This document shows, piece after piece, positions 26,016-38,479 of a stretch of DNA of 62,000 bases. Position 1 is the first letter of the stretch; every line of letters begins with the position of its first letter. The notes beneath the pieces are model-generated. The model was not told the DNA's origin and made no database searches. It saw only the letters and a list, made by a program, of their open reading frames with translations. The stretch is from Cristatella mucedo. Lineage: Eukaryota > Bryozoa > Phylactolaemata > Cristatellidae. The stretch covers positions 75,001 to 137,000 of the forward strand of contig WPIO01000024.1 of the NCBI GenBank assembly GCA_009760855.2. The letters run 5' to 3'. The position numbers and the translations under genes were made by a program.

Positions 26016-27402
26016 AAAACACACATTCACATACGGAGATGCTTGATCTCGCAGCTGGGCAACGATGTCTTCCAACATGACAGGCTCTGCATTACTACTG
26101 CACGAGTAAGCTTGATCTGCTACTGCCACAGCGTTGTATACAGAACAGTGTCAATGACTTGACATTAAATACGGATCTGTAAAACTGTTTGATTTGCGGT
26201 GGTTTTATTTTAAGCTTGGCAGGGGCCTGCCTATATACGAGGGATGCTTATAGGCACATGACCTTAGCTAGGCTCGATCATAAAAAGGCACATGCGTCTC
26301 GTCTTAGAAATTTCACCAGTAAAAACCTTACGCAGTAGCACCGAAAAAGTGGCTCACAATTGCTTATGCATCCCGTGCGTGATGTGAGGCTTCTCGAATG
26401 CAAGATCGAGATTGAAGGCCCAAACCGACATTGTATCCACATTTCCTGTAGCGAGTCCTGGTTGACATGCTTTGGATGCAACGAGGCTAGACAGGGCAAG
26501 CGCCGATGCAATGCACTACCAGTACACACGAATGCCGCTCCGTGGTAAAGCCGTGCATGCGAAATTAGCAGCTTGCATCCAAATATGCATTGGCGTTCGA
26601 TTATTTAACGCCACCGTTTCTAAACGCAGCGTAGATCACACACAGGTGGACGACTTGGCCTAGAGCCAAAAGGCAAGGAACTGAGAGCAGAAGTAACAGT
26701 TTCAGCATTGACATGCGGACAGAAATGATAGTAAGGCTAATGTCACAGGTCCCCGAAACCCTAGACTAAAGTCATAAGCCGATATGCACTTCACACCTAC
26801 GGTCACACCGAGGCTTGAAGTATTACTGACGACGCATAATGTCCGATAACGATTAATATCTAGTGTAAAATAATCTTTTCGACATGTAACCAAACGCCAG
26901 GCCAACGATACCTTTTAAAAATTGAACCGGCTTTTTCGAGGCGTGAGGCGGCCATTGCAAAGGGTATAAATGGAATAGCCAGATGGTACCCAAAGTCGTT
27001 GTCCTGCCGGGAGCAAAATACGCAGCCGGAAGTAATGCCCCGAGCACGAATCGCGCTCGCTTTCTAAGTTTGAACTACAGCAGTGGTATTAATATTACTT
27101 CTGAGTGAGTTTTTTTCCCGCTCACCCAATCCACTACAACGTAGGTTCGAGGATCTGCATTGCTTGCAGCGCTGCAGCAAGCCCGCAGTGTCTTCACAGA
27201 TGTTATAGATCTTAAAGGATTTCAACGTGGTAGGTTTAAGCTAAATATCCGGTTTGAAATGCCTCTAGCTTTGGCACAAAATGTACAACAGAGTCTTGTG
27301 ACTAAACGCTGATTCCTGCTTACCATAATAGCGTCCTCGCCCATCTCCTGCTTATAATTAGAGATTGCAGTAGAACATGTATCACAGTTCTTCCTATTAA
27401 CA

Positions 27403-27438
<36 letters not shown>

Positions 27439-28670
27439 TATATATATATGAATATATGCATATATATATATATATATATATATATACACCATGTGTCATC
27501 TTCTAATTGATGAAGGCGATTAATTTATGTTTTAGTAGTGATCTAGGCCAGTCTTTATCAGACCTCCGTTATCTTCCTGCCTGGAGAGTTTATTCGCAGC
27601 TCGCGGTACTATATGTCAGCAGTACTAAATGTCAGCAGTTACTGTCTGCATAACTGCACGCATTTTTCTGATAATGCCGTGATTCGTAAGCCGTTTTATG
27701 ATGCGAAAATTCTACTAGTTCAATCGGTTCTTCGGACAGCGAGCTGTAGCGAGTTCACGGTCATTTACGGTTCATTGTGCGAACGATAACTTGTCAAGAG
27801 CCATTCGGTACGCTTGTAGAATTATGACAATGCAAACTCTCTTGTAATCAAAAGACTCCGGAGGTGACTCTGCTAGACGCTTCTAGAGGATGTTTTTCGA
27901 GCTTTGAACGATCTTCGACCATTCGAGCGTTGCAACTCGTTTGTCTCCTCATGTCGATCGTGGAATCGTAAACTGAATGCGCTGGATGCTCTGCACAGAG
28001 GTTTTAGGGTTCAGCATTCAGTGTTAAGGTTTTAGGGAAAGAATCTTGGCAGAATAGATATCTGGATACGTGTTTATTTATTACAAATATACACGGACGC
28101 TTGCGACCGTGCTTAGCAGCCTGCTACGAGCGCTTTGGGCGTAGCAGGAAGTGAGCTGGCTCTAGGGACAAACGCCGCCGCTTAAGCTTCGCGACCCTCG
28201 GTTCGCGGATCCTGAAGGTACCTGAAGTAAATAGGAATGAAGGAGCTTCCAGACGATCGACCAAATATTGTGGTTAAAACGCTCGCCGCCGAAGCATCAG
28301 GGCGATTGTCCGTAGCTAATAAGACGTCTGCGATCAAAGCTACATCCTGGCTAAAAGCGCCGGCTTCTCCTAAGCGCGGGATGGGGGGTGAAGGCCGATC
28401 CCATTTTTGGACCCTTGAGGAAGACGATTGCCGGGTAACTATCGCAGGGCTCTCTCGTTTTGCTCTCTTATGATTGGGCCGCTCCAACCGAGCAAATATA
28501 TGGCCTTTCCCTTGGATTAATCATGAGGATGCCCGCGCTTTGCTCAGAAATCGCTCTTCTGTTGTAGTTTCTCAATATGCAGAGCCACTGAAATAATTCG
28601 GTTCGTATCGCTTCCTAAAGTCTCTGCTATTCGTGGGTAGAGCCCTTTTAGGGAGTTAGAAACGTGCACC
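26016..28670. other. no gene recognised; (AT)n at 27408-27486
   Basis: Several frames of 60-100 residues occur (for example 28182-28487 minus and 28237-28473 plus), but they overlap each other on opposite strands and none resembles a known family. A short GGTTTTAGGGTTCAG-like patch lies at about 28000-28040. The stretch at 28070-28500 has a different base composition from its flanks and might be an unrecognised element. Confidence 0.4.
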
Positions 28671-28673
28671 GAT

Positions 28674-29237
28674 TGCCTCAGCCATCGATCCATCCAGTCA
28701 TCGATCCATCGAGCCATCGATCTATTCAGCCATTGATTTATCGAGCCATTGATCCATCCAACCATTTTCCATCCAGCCATCGATCCATCCAGCCATTGTT
28801 CCATTCAGCCATCGATCCATCCAGCCATCGATTCATCCAGCCATCAACCCATTATAAATAGATAATAAGTATAATTCATTTGTATAGCGCCCCAAGAGAA
28901 ATTAATCTCTATTCAGGCGCTTCACATAAGCCTCCAGGCTCGAGTCCACGACCTCAGCCAGACCTTGGTCGGGGGCGAGCACCTTAACCGCTGGACCAAA
29001 CCAACTCAGCTATTCAGCCATTGATTTATCCAGCCATTGATCGATCCATCTACCCATCGATCCATCCAGCCATCGATCCACCCAGCCATTGATCAATTCA
29101 GCTATCGATTCATTCAGCCATCGATCCATCCAGCCATCGATCCATTCTGCCATTGATACAGCCAGCCATTGATCCATCTAGCCATCGATCCGTCCAGCCG
29201 TCGATCCATCTAGCCATTGATCCATCGAGCCATCGAT
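28674..29237 (+). repeat. 16-bp minisatellite (CAGCCATCGATCCATC)n, split by a SINE
   Basis: Diverged 16-bp units run from 28674 to 28852 and again from 29011 to 29237, about 25 units in all. The common unit is CAGCCATCGATCCATC with variants such as CATTGATTTATC. The two blocks are separated only by the minus-strand SINE. Confidence 0.93.
28862..29010 (-). mobile_element. tRNA-derived SINE (LINE-A tail type) inside a minisatellite
   Basis: Reverse orientation. Minus-strand head AGTTGGTTTGGTCCAGCGG, B box GGTCGTGGACTCGAGCC, tail GAAGCGCCTGAATAGAGATT, ending ATACAAATGAATTATAC at the low-coordinate side. It interrupts the 16-bp repeat, so it arrived after the array formed. Confidence 0.9.
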
Positions 29238-29239
29238 CG

Positions 29240-30617
29240 TCCTCCTCGTCACACTCGCTAATGTTGCACAGGGCCCAGCCGCCAGGACTAGTGGTTTTTC
29301 GAGACAGCCGTCGGCCAGTCACCTCGGCGTGAAAGGGGCTAGTATTATAATTAGCGTCCGAGATAGCGACTTGACACTATTTAAGAATCTTCCGCCGTGC
29401 CTGCTCTCTTCCTGCCCACTATCGCCGTCCACTCGTCGAGCACCCGCCAAGCTTCGCAGGCTTCGCAGCTCCGCTGACCGCTCTGCTTTTACCGCTGACC
29501 GCTGATCCGCTCTGCTCTCTCGCAGAGTCGACCGGCGGCGCTAGAGTATGGTCTCGAGAAACGGTGCTTACGACACTGAGATTTGACACAGACGGCAACC
29601 GAAAAAATAGCCGCTGACGAAATAGCCCCGGCAAAATAGCCCAATGTGATGAGATCGGCTAGATGGCCTCAACAAAAACGCCCAGAGTAATTAAAAATAT
29701 TTAAACTAATCTTGTATATTTCCGTTAACTATAACATATTCCATTGCGGTAATTAAAAATTAATTTCTAAAATGTTTTATTAAACATGTTAAAAATTAAG
29801 ATGTATACAACATTTTATTGCACAGGAGAACAAATGCAGTCAGCCTCCTAACTTAAAACTCGGAGAAACGAACTCGGCCACGGTCAAAGAATAATTAAAA
29901 ATCAAAATGTATCCAAGAAAACTTTCAAAATTCTCCCGCAGTCAGTAGATTTGACATTGCCGAAAACAGTAAAGAGGAAACGATATCTCGCAGCGTCAGA
30001 ACGTGTCATAGTAGAACGCATTATATACCATTCTCAACTTACAGTTTACACAAATTTGACTTACGACAGGTTTTCCGGTCTCTATTTATTTCGTAAGTCG
30101 GGGCTGACTTTAATTCGAGATTAATTTATTAATTAAACTAATTTATCCATTCCACTTTTTTCTTATTTCTTTTCGTTTCAGTTTGCCGCCAAATTATTTT
30201 AGTCCTTTTTTGGCACCGCTCTTATCAACAGACCTTCGATTGCCATCAATCATCTGTATTCAAACTCATCGGACAATTTTGAAAGGAGCAGGACAGAGTA
30301 GAGATCGATATCGCACGTTTCCAAGCCGGAAGCCAGCAACCAGAAGCCTTGAAGGGGAAGTTCGCGAAACTCAATCGGCGTCTTCAAACTCTTGTTCCAA
30401 CCTACGATGGTATTGAGTGTCTGGATTACTTCCGTAGAATCGCACACAATATGGCAATCTAAATTGCGATTCAAATAATACAAAATATATCGATCTTATA
30501 TTGAATTTAAACTTCTCGACTATAACCTTAATACAATTTTGTCGGGTCACCGACACAGACAAAGAGATTGAGAGAGAGATAGGAGAGAGAGAAGGATAAA
30601 GTAGGAGAGGATATGTT
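29240..30617. other. no gene recognised
   Basis: AT-rich from about 29640 to 30180. No protein similarity or structured repeat was found. Confidence 0.45.
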
Positions 30618-30655
30618 AACACACAGCACACACACATAAACACACACACACAGAC

Positions 30656-30709
<54 letters not shown>

Positions 30710-30752
30710 AGACACACACACACAGACACACATATACATATATATATATTGG
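30618..30752 (+). repeat. (CA)n microsatellite with short (AT)n end
   Basis: About 110 bp of CA with a few ACAG and AGAG interruptions, ending in ATATAC/ATAT. Confidence 0.97.
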
Positions 30753-31892
30753 CATGAGTACGCTGCTGCGAGGGCTTGTCGCATGAACCACGCTCATGCA
30801 CCGTTGCAAGCCCAGCTCGACGCTCCGATGACTTCCAGTCACGAAATTTTTTTAGTTAAGCCGGCTACGAAGGCAGCGGCGAAGAGGGTGTCTTTAAACC
30901 CTCAGAGCATGAATTGAAGTCAGAGCCCGACGAGGTGGGTGGCGGAGGAGGCGTTGAAAAATCTACCACGGATTGTTCGGTTACGTTCCTTTTATTATCC
31001 TGGCCGAGGATTGCTTTTCCTCAAAAAGTTTGCAATTAAACTGCGCATGCCGGTGCGATTTAGATTGTAACAGTGTTCGAGATTTGCTCCGGCATTAAAA
31101 ACGGTTCGAAGCCGGATATGTCACGAGACCCATGTTTAGCCGTTAGAAGAAAGGCTCAATTCAAGAAGTGGTTCGTCAGTAGTACTCGGGGCTTTGAGCT
31201 AGAGAGTTGTAGTAGTAGGGTCATCGAAGCGGGCAGTCCGCTACGGCTGGTGCTCTACCTTCCACGTGCCTTTCTTCGGCTACAGAATAAATTGACTGCT
31301 CAAAGTCAACGACATGGACTTGTCTTGGACTAAGGTGTGGATGCTCTTCATTTCTGTCATGCTCTGTATCCTCGGCCTGTACCTGTACCTGTACCTGTAC
31401 CGGTCTGTACCTGCAGCATCGCATCTGCAAATCGCTATCGGTGCTTCGAAGTCCGCTCGCTGTCATTATTTGTCAGGCATGTGCAAAAGACAAGAGCCGC
31501 TGTGAGCCGCTGTGTTTGCAGCCTAAGACCCTCCTCCATGAGCCGCCACAGAGAATTTTTAGCAGTTGGCATTTGAGTAGAGTAGTCCTAGGAAAAAAAG
31601 AAGCATAGATATCGTGCTCCTCAATAAGTCATACAGCGTGCACATGCGGTACGCGTTTTAGTAAGCTGCTTGAGATCAAATTTCTTTTTAATTAGATTAG
31701 TTTTCATCAAAGATCGGGTGCATTTTAACATTACGCATGCTATAGAATGATATTGGCTTCATTAGGCTTACTTGTTACAGTGTTTCAATAACACAGATGT
31801 TGTGCATTATTTATTGTAGAAAAATAATCCGTTTGGTTGTTTGATATAGTCGTTTAAATCAGCGGATATTTGCGAGTTACAATGCCAACGGT
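30753..31892. other. no gene recognised
   Basis: A short CTGTAC hexamer repeat lies at 31376-31412. Frames of 60-86 residues are not recognisable. Confidence 0.45.
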
Positions 31893-33087
31893 GTGTCTGT
31901 ACTGATTCTCCCCATATATTCTGATACACATGCAGGATATGATCGAAAAAAGGGCACCAACTACCGATTACTAGATTATTCAAACAGTGTTATCAAGCCT
32001 ACTTTGAATGGAAACTGGGATATCAGGATAAGACGTGGAAACAAGCCGTGTGTAGAAAATTTCAGTAGTTTAAAGGTCAAAGCAAAAACATGCCATTTGC
32101 AGTACCAATGATTTAGTGACATATTGACTGACAGTAATTTGAGTTCAACTGAAGGTTATGCAGTTGACAACTGTGAGAGTTTTGATGTTCCAACACATAA
32201 ACTAATATCACAATCTGATATTGATGACTTTGTGAGAGGCCTTGACCTACCCAAAGAGTCGGCTGAGCTCAATGGCTCTGTATTAAAGAGAGAAATTTTC
32301 CTGCACCGGCTACTATATTTTTGTGGCACTTCATTCCGGAAGTTTTTTTCTGTACCTTTTGACGAAGGATTAACTAGTCTATTGCAGAAACGTCGAAAGT
32401 CTAGTTTTAATAAAATATAAAAAATGAAGAGACTTATGAAAAATGAAAACACTTATCGATGAAATCAAATATGATCAACACCAGCGGCAGATATGCAGCG
32501 ATTTAAAGGTCATTGCCCTTCTTCTTGGTCTTCAAGGTGGCTACACAAAATGTCTGAGCTTTTTATGTCTGTGGGATCAGCTGCGCTGATGCTCTTCATG
32601 ACCGAAGAATGACTGGCCATAGGGAATAAGTTTTGTGCTTGTGAGTGACAACGTCCGAGAGCCTCCTCTTGTCGACAGCAAGAAAGTGCTACTTCCTCCC
32701 TTGCACCTAGGGCTTGGACTGATGAAAACTACGTCAAGGCTCTGAACCAAGACGTGATACCTTCAAGTAATTACAGGAAAAGTTTCCACAAATTAGCGAG
32801 GCAAAGATAAAAGCTGGCATTTTCGTTGGTCCACGGATCAGAGAGTTTTCCAATGACGCACAGTTTTCAAAAAAATGACTGGGTTAGAGTTGAAGACATG
32901 AAATGGATTTAAGTCGGTGATAAAAGAACTTTCTCGGCAATTCCAAGTCTGCTGACCACGTGCGAATCGTTGAGAACACGATTCAACGAAACTTGGCCGT
33001 TGGCAGAAGAATGAGTGTTAAGATACATCGACTATTTCCTATAAAATTTAGGAGCATTGTTGAGGAACAGGGCGAGAGGTTCCATCA
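31893..33087 (+). pseudogene. Decayed ORF of a repeat-associated protein family of invertebrates
   Basis: Pieces of one protein can be followed through frameshifts on the plus strand: KLISQSDIDDFVRGLDLPK (about 32185-32250), then SDLKVIALLLGLQGGYTK (about 32494-32550), DSKKVLLPPLHLGLGLMK (about 32675-32725), a GIFVGPRIREFSND-like stretch (about 32818-32860) and EEQGERFHH just before 33087. From memory, this order of motifs (a DLVRDLNL-like start, LLLGLQGGYTKF-CFLC, LPPLH-KLGLMK, FVGPQIR, DEHGERFHQ) occurs in multicopy uncharacterised proteins of many invertebrate genomes that behave like mobile-element genes. I do not know a catalytic function. The copy has multiple stops and is cut at its 3' side by the SINE that begins at 33088. 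Confidence 0.6.
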
Positions 33088-33172
33088 TGCTGGTTTGGTC
33101 TAACGGTTAAGGTGCTCGCCCCGACCAAGGTCTGACTGAGGTCGTGGGCTCGAACCCTGAGGCATATGTGAA
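33088..33172 (+). mobile_element. SINE, 5' half (split by LINE B)
   Basis: tRNA-like head with TGGTCTAACGGTTAAGG and the B box GGTCGTGGGCTCGAACCC, then GGCATATGTGAA, where the match stops because a family B LINE is inserted. The 3' half resumes at 34009. Confidence 0.85.
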
Positions 33173-34008
33173 TGTAATGTAATGTATCTCCGTCAGTAAC
33201 TCCACAAAGTCATAAAGACCATGTGGGTGTTACGCAGGAGAGTTTTGTATAGCGCACTCACAGCCTAAGCGGCTTTCGGTACGCATTCGGTAGCTAACAG
33301 ACTTCGTCTCACGCAACAAACAGAAAGTGGGAAGCATAGCAGAGTTAGGAGAGCAGTTGAGGTAGTGAGTAGCATAGAAGTAGCAGCTCAGGACCGCTGA
33401 AAAAGATGTGCCATAGTCGGCAGTTGGAGAGTAGATGTCGTTGCGTAAGAATTGTGGAAGCGAGTTCCACAGTCTAGGACCTGCAGAGCTAAAGCTTCTG
33501 TTGCCAACTGTCTTTAAGCGGAGGAATGGGACAGCTAATTTATTGTCCACACAGGACCTGAGGGCGCGAACAGGCTGAAACTGATGCAGCAGTTCAGCTA
33601 GGTACGAAGGAGCCAAGCCGTGGCGGGCCTTGTGGGTCAGCGTTAGAACTTTGCTCTGTATCCTTTGCTCAACCGGCAACCATCCTAGCTCTTTCAGCAA
33701 AGGTGACACGTGCTCAAACCGCTGGGACTTGAAGACCAGCCTTGCAGCCATATTCATAGTCCCGCTGTAGTGGCATAATAGCTTTCTTTGGTAGCCCAGC
33801 CAAAAGGGAATTACAATAATCAAGCCGAGACAGAACTAAAGAGCTAGTTAAATTTTTTACAAGCCACTGTGGGAGACAGCTTCTAATCTTGGATAGGGAT
33901 CGGATGTGATGGCTAGCTGTAGAGGCAGTCTTCTGAATGAAGCTTTTGAAATTGAGGCAGCTGTCGAACACGACACCTAGATTACGAGCACGTGGTGAAG
34001 GTCGCACA
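33171..34008 (-). mobile_element. LINE family B (CR1/L2 type), 5'-truncated copy
   Basis: The longest family B piece of the window. The minus strand reads SPRARNLGVVFDSCLNFKSF, LVLSRLDYCNSLLAGLPKKA, then, in another frame, HVSPLLKELGWLPVEQRI, KARHGLAPSYLAELLHQF and FSSAGPRLWNSLPQFLR, and ends with the GGAGATACATTACATTACA-type 3' terminus at about 33172. This is the C-terminal part of a LINE polyprotein. One frameshift near 33770 separates the two frames. The RT core and endonuclease are missing. Confidence 0.88.
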
Positions 34009-34063
34009 ATGAATAGAGATTCAGTTCTCTTGGGACGCTATATAAATGAATTATATTATTATT
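34009..34063 (+). mobile_element. SINE, 3' half (split by LINE B)
   Basis: Resumes with TGAATAGAGATTCAGTTCTC and ends ACGCTATATAAATGAATTAT plus an ATT repeat. Together with 33088-33172 it forms one SINE copy. Confidence 0.85.
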
Positions 34064-34555
34064 ATGTCAGGACATATGTGAAATAGAGCATATATAAGAA
34101 GGTAGGTACCAATGGAATGCTAGCATGATGGCCGACTGTTGGAGCCGGAAGCGCCACAATCCAGCTGCTGTGCGCAGCAGAAAGTCGAGGAGGAGGTAGA
34201 CATTTAAAAAGCATTTGACTAAATGAGGCGGGACTCATGTTTAAATTGTACATAACCTAGATAATATTGTTATTAAACGATTGCAAACACGTAAAGTATT
34301 ACATGTGAAAGTGTATTGTAAAATACCAGTGCAAATTGTTAAAAATCATGACGCGTTCGGTTAAAACGAGTTGCCGATTCTGAAAGGGCATCCCAAAATT
34401 TACTTGAATCGCCTATTAGATTGAAAACAACTGACAACTAGCTTTAATTCGCAGGACAGTGTTTGATAATCCTTAAATGCCAAGCGGTGGACAGCGAGAC
34501 CAACCTTTTAGCGGGCTTTTGCAGTTGGCATTTCATATTCACTGCGTCCTTTATG
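34064..34555. other. no gene recognised
   Basis: No protein similarity or repeat was seen. Confidence 0.5.
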
Positions 34556-34790
34556 TCAGCCGTAAATCAAAGGACTTCTGAGCCGGGATGGACATGTTTT
34601 TCCACTCGAAGTAAACTCGTCTGAGACGTTGGTTAGTATCGTGCTGTAGCATGGCGTCAAGGAGGCAAGGTCGGTAGGTGGGTCAAGCAGGAAGACTGAG
34701 GAAGCGAGCTTGTTGCGTTCTGCATCTATGTCAACAGACTTTAGGCTTCGCCGATGGGATCGACCTCTAATGGAAGCCCCTGGCACGAGG
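34556..34790 (-). mobile_element. L2-like LINE fragment, endonuclease/RT linker
   Basis: The minus strand reads VDIDAERNKLASS, LDPPTDLASLTPCYSTIL and KTCPSRLRSPL. This corresponds to the linker after the endonuclease of L2-type LINEs, where a DIDAFR...LV--YN--L pattern is usual. It aligns to the same region of the family A copy near 46020-46160 but is a separate fragment without flanking RT. Confidence 0.6.
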
Positions 34791-35185
34791 GAGCTGCATC
34801 GGAGGCCTTCATGGGCTGCACCACTCTTCAGCACTTCAGTTCCGATGGGATCAGTTGAGGCCGAACCAGAGTGATTATGCAGCTCTCCACACACTGAACA
34901 GTTTACTTATTACCTTTTAAACGCAGTGGCGAAGCCAATGGGCAGGGGACATTGTCCCTCCCTACAGCAAGGCAGCTAGCGGGGCTGCCACTATGTCTAC
35001 GTCCCTCGACCGTCACCAAAGAAGAAACTATGCTTTAATTGCACTCAGTGATCCACCGTCGAGTTCATATCGAATAAATACCAAAGTTTACGCTATGATT
35101 TTTTATTAATGGTTGGTCTGGCCAGCCAACTGAAAATCTTGCTGGAGGGGTCTTGCCTCCATACAATCCACCACTTTTTGAATAC

Positions 35186-35232
<47 letters not shown>

Positions 35233-36467
35233 ATATATAATTGATTCTGGCCTAGCCTATCGGTATCCAGCATAACCGATGGTCTAGGGATCGTAGAGTG
35301 GAGTTGCGACGCTCTAATTTGCTTTAGCCTGACATTACGGTGTAAAAAAGCCGGCTAAGAGTTAAAAAATTTATTTTGAATGCTTTTATAGCTTAGTACA
35401 ATCGCGGGAGAAACTGAGGTCAATGTGTGGCCATGTATACGTGCGTCGGCTCGAACGCGAGAACGATGGCAGAAAGACCCAGAAAGGACTGAGACTTTGC
35501 AAGTATGCTGGAACGTATCGGATGAGATGGGCTACCAAAAATGGGTATTTAAATCAGTCAGAATGAAAAGAGAGCGAGAGACATTCATTGTGCAAAAACT
35601 GAGAGAAAGTCAGAAAAGCCAGAGATGAGGCTGAGATTGCCAACTGAAGGGTGACAAATTAGTTCCGTCATCGGCAAATGGAATTCGGAGCTGGAGCTGA
35701 GATTCGAGTTCACGTTTGTTCAGTGGGAGCCGAGAGAAGATCAAAGTTGAAAGGTCGGCGTAGGTCGGACACTGCGGCTACTTCGCTACCGGAATTCAGC
35801 CAGCTCGGAGTATGAACAAGGGGAACCCTCTGGCCTAGGAGCATCGGTGACAGCCGAGCTGGTCACCGACTTCAACTGCTAGGTATCAGTCGTCACAGCG
35901 CAAATGTCATACGAGCTGGCAAGTAATAGTCTGAGCAAAAAGTTTAGGCAATCGGCTCCCAGCGTTCGCTTTAAATGTTAATCACTTTTTACTGGTCGTG
36001 ATAATCAAGTTAGAGTACCATACGTTGTTCTTTTTAAGAAAGAAATATGGATGTACGGCAAAAATTATTTTTATTTCACAAGATTGATAGACATTGCAAT
36101 TATAATGCCGTTTCACAAGCTTACTAGTAATCTGTTTACGTTTACTATTGCGGTTTATAATTATCATTACCCGCGCTTCTTAATCGTCAATAATCAGTAC
36201 ACATATCTTTAAAACCACTTTTCATGAGAAATTTCTGTACGATGGTCAATTTAATGTCAAATCATGCAGACATGATAGATATGATCAGTATGGCTCAGCC
36301 AAAGCCGGGCTTCTCTAAAGACGACAAAACTTTCACTTATTTCGCAGTCCATTTTGCAAAGGGAGTGCCGATGCGTGTCTTTTTGGTCTCGATAGATGAG
36401 CTAGGACCTTTAAATTCTGGCACATTAAAAAGTCTCACTCAGTCCTGCTATCGTTATTTTAGGCTTA
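34791..36467. other. no gene recognised; (AT)n at 35191-35227
   Basis: Apart from the AT microsatellite, no coding similarity was found. An 88-residue frame at 36224-36490 runs into the LINE tail and is not recognisable. Confidence 0.45.
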
Positions 36468-36605
36468 ATACATTTGTTTATCAAGCATGATATTACTCAC
36501 CATTCAAATGCATTTTCCTTTGCAGCAAATGCAAAGCGTCTAGAGAGAGATTGAGTTCTCTGAGGGTGCTTTATCAAGTGCATTGTTATTATTATTCTTA
36601 TTATA
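36468..36605 (+). mobile_element. L2-like LINE family A, 3' UTR and tail only
   Basis: Family A 3' UTR (CAAGCATGATATTACTCACC), then the hairpin AAAGCGTCTAGAGAGAGATT paired with TTCTCTGAGGGTGCTTT, then ATT repeats. Confidence 0.85.
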
Positions 36606-37400
36606 CATTGAAGTTAGGATGTCCGACAATGGTAGTGGTGTGTCAACTTGGAACCAAAAAATGAATATAATTCCTAACCCTCGGATCTTTAATATTAACT
36701 TCTAATAAAGGTGACTCTCGATGAGAACCGTGTGCGTTTAGCTCCGATGACTTGGACGGATTTTCTGAGTCGGTAAGGTCAAGGCAATATCTAACCGACC
36801 ACACTAGTGTGTGTGAAGGTGCATATGACATCAGTATTTTCAACAGCACAGTTCCATAGATCGCTTAGCAGAGTATCTTGCTTCAAAGTTTCCGCTCTTC
36901 TGAATTCTTTCTCAATCAATTGAAAGCTTGAGCGTTATCCTATCAAATGCCCCGACATAGCAATCTGCAGCATACAATCTACAACATAGTCTACATCCAG
37001 CAACATTGATGTTGTGGATAGAGATCACGGTGTTTTAATGCAAGATGTTCGAGATAATCAGCATACGGCAAAGTAGTCAGCAGACAACGAAACCCCCTCC
37101 ACGCCCACCGAGGCTCGTCAGAAAAGTGTTCCGGTGGCAATCTGCTAACTTCGCGCTGCTTCAGCCCTCCCCCGTACAACCCGTTGACGGGACAAGGTCA
37201 ATGTTTGATCACCTGGGACCACTACAGTTTTAGTGGTGCCTTTGATACGTCTCTGACAGAGCACACGTAAAGTTTGAAAAGGCGTGCATAAATTGTCAAC
37301 TCGTGATTGGTGTCCGTTATTAGAAGTCATCTCTAGGCATGAGATGTTCGCTAAAACATTTCTATCAAAACCTACCAAGATTTACTCGCCTTTGATGATC
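36606..37400. other. no gene recognised
   Basis: No coding similarity or repeat was seen. Confidence 0.5.
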
Positions 37401-37505
37401 GAGGGTCAATGTGCTCGCCTTAAAGGACCGAGGTCGTGGGCTCAAGCCTTGCGGAGCGTGCGAAGCGATATTCAGTTCTCTTATGGCACTATATAAATGG
37501 AGTAT
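37401..37505 (+). mobile_element. Degenerate tRNA-derived SINE
   Basis: The B box GGTCGTGGGCTCAAGCC is recognisable, followed by GAAGCGATATTCAGTTCTCT and GGCACTATATAAATGGA. The A-box half is eroded. Confidence 0.65.
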
Positions 37506-37539
37506 ATTTTTGAATTGAAATATTTGGAGCTCTCAGATT

Positions 37540-38145
37540 ACAAGGTCTGTAAAAACTTACCATAAGGGTCTCGCTTAGATAAGAGTACGATCGCAAAACT
37601 GGTTCAGGCCTTTGAGGCATCGCGTCTAGATTGTTGCACTTCCTTTATTCAAAACTACGGGCCAGTGTCCTTATTTTCGTCTGACACTGATGCAAAACTC
37701 AGCATCTCGCCTGATCTGTCATCGACGGCGTAGCTGCCGCATCACACCAACTTCACGGCTTCCTATCAAACATCAAATCGATTTCGAGATCCTCGGTCTG
37801 GCTTGCAGGTCACTTCACTCGTTTGCACCAGCCTGCACCTATCCGAACTCCTTGCTCCTCCGGTCACGTGGTATCGCACAACCCGCTCCTCAGCATCTAG
37901 TCAGCTCAACGTGCCTGGCACTTAATTTAAATCTTTTTGGGAATCGAGCCTTCAGCTATTGCAGCATTTAGTTGGTCTTTGCGATTCGTCCTTCGTGTGC
38001 CTGCTTACACTGCTGCCCACTGCTGCTTGCGGATGTTACCACCAAACATTTGATAATGCTTTACATGCAGCATCTGTAAAGTGCCTAGAAAGAGATTCAG
38101 TTCTCTGAGCTTGCTATGCAAAGGTGTTACTATTATTCAGCTCGT
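37540..38145 (+). mobile_element. L2-like LINE (family A/C relative), diverged
   Basis: Translates to NSASRLICHRRRSCRITP, then HQIDFEILGLACRSLHSFAP and LFGNRAFSYC, the C-terminal LINE region. It is followed by a 3' UTR and a hairpin tail (AAAGTGCCTAGAAAGAGATT) ending near 38140. It is a good aligner for the family C copy at 51290. Confidence 0.75.
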
Positions 38146-38197
38146 ATGAAAAAGTCTAGAGCTTCCGGCTATGGTCACTACCTGCATTGACCATATG

Positions 38198-38478
38198 ATA
38201 ATAATAATATATTTTTATAGCCCCCCTCAGAGAACTGTATCTCTTTCTAGGCACTTTACAGATGCTGTAAAAAAGCATGACCAATGATTAATGGTGACAT
38301 TCGCAATGTCATCAAGCATAACATTGTTAGACGTTACTTGCACAGGGTCAACACGTAGGCATGGTTAGTAGCGGCAGGCACAGTGTCAGCTTAAGCTTAA
38401 GCAAACAAAGAACTACTCATAAGGACCCACTAAATGCTGTAATAAACAGGTGTTTTTAAGCTTATTTTTAAATCTTGC
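38198..38478 (-). mobile_element. L2-like LINE family A, 3' fragment
   Basis: Minus orientation: AAT repeat, hairpin (sense AAAGTGCCTAGAAAGAGATA), 3' UTR, then TTTAGTGGGTCCTTATGAG-like sequence marking the end of the coding region. Confidence 0.78.
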
Positions 38479-38479
38479 A

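Noticed and set aside
28674-29237. CRISPR-like array
   Set aside because: The repeats are directly adjacent 16-bp units without unique spacers, in eukaryotic DNA with SINE and LINE insertions; it is a minisatellite.
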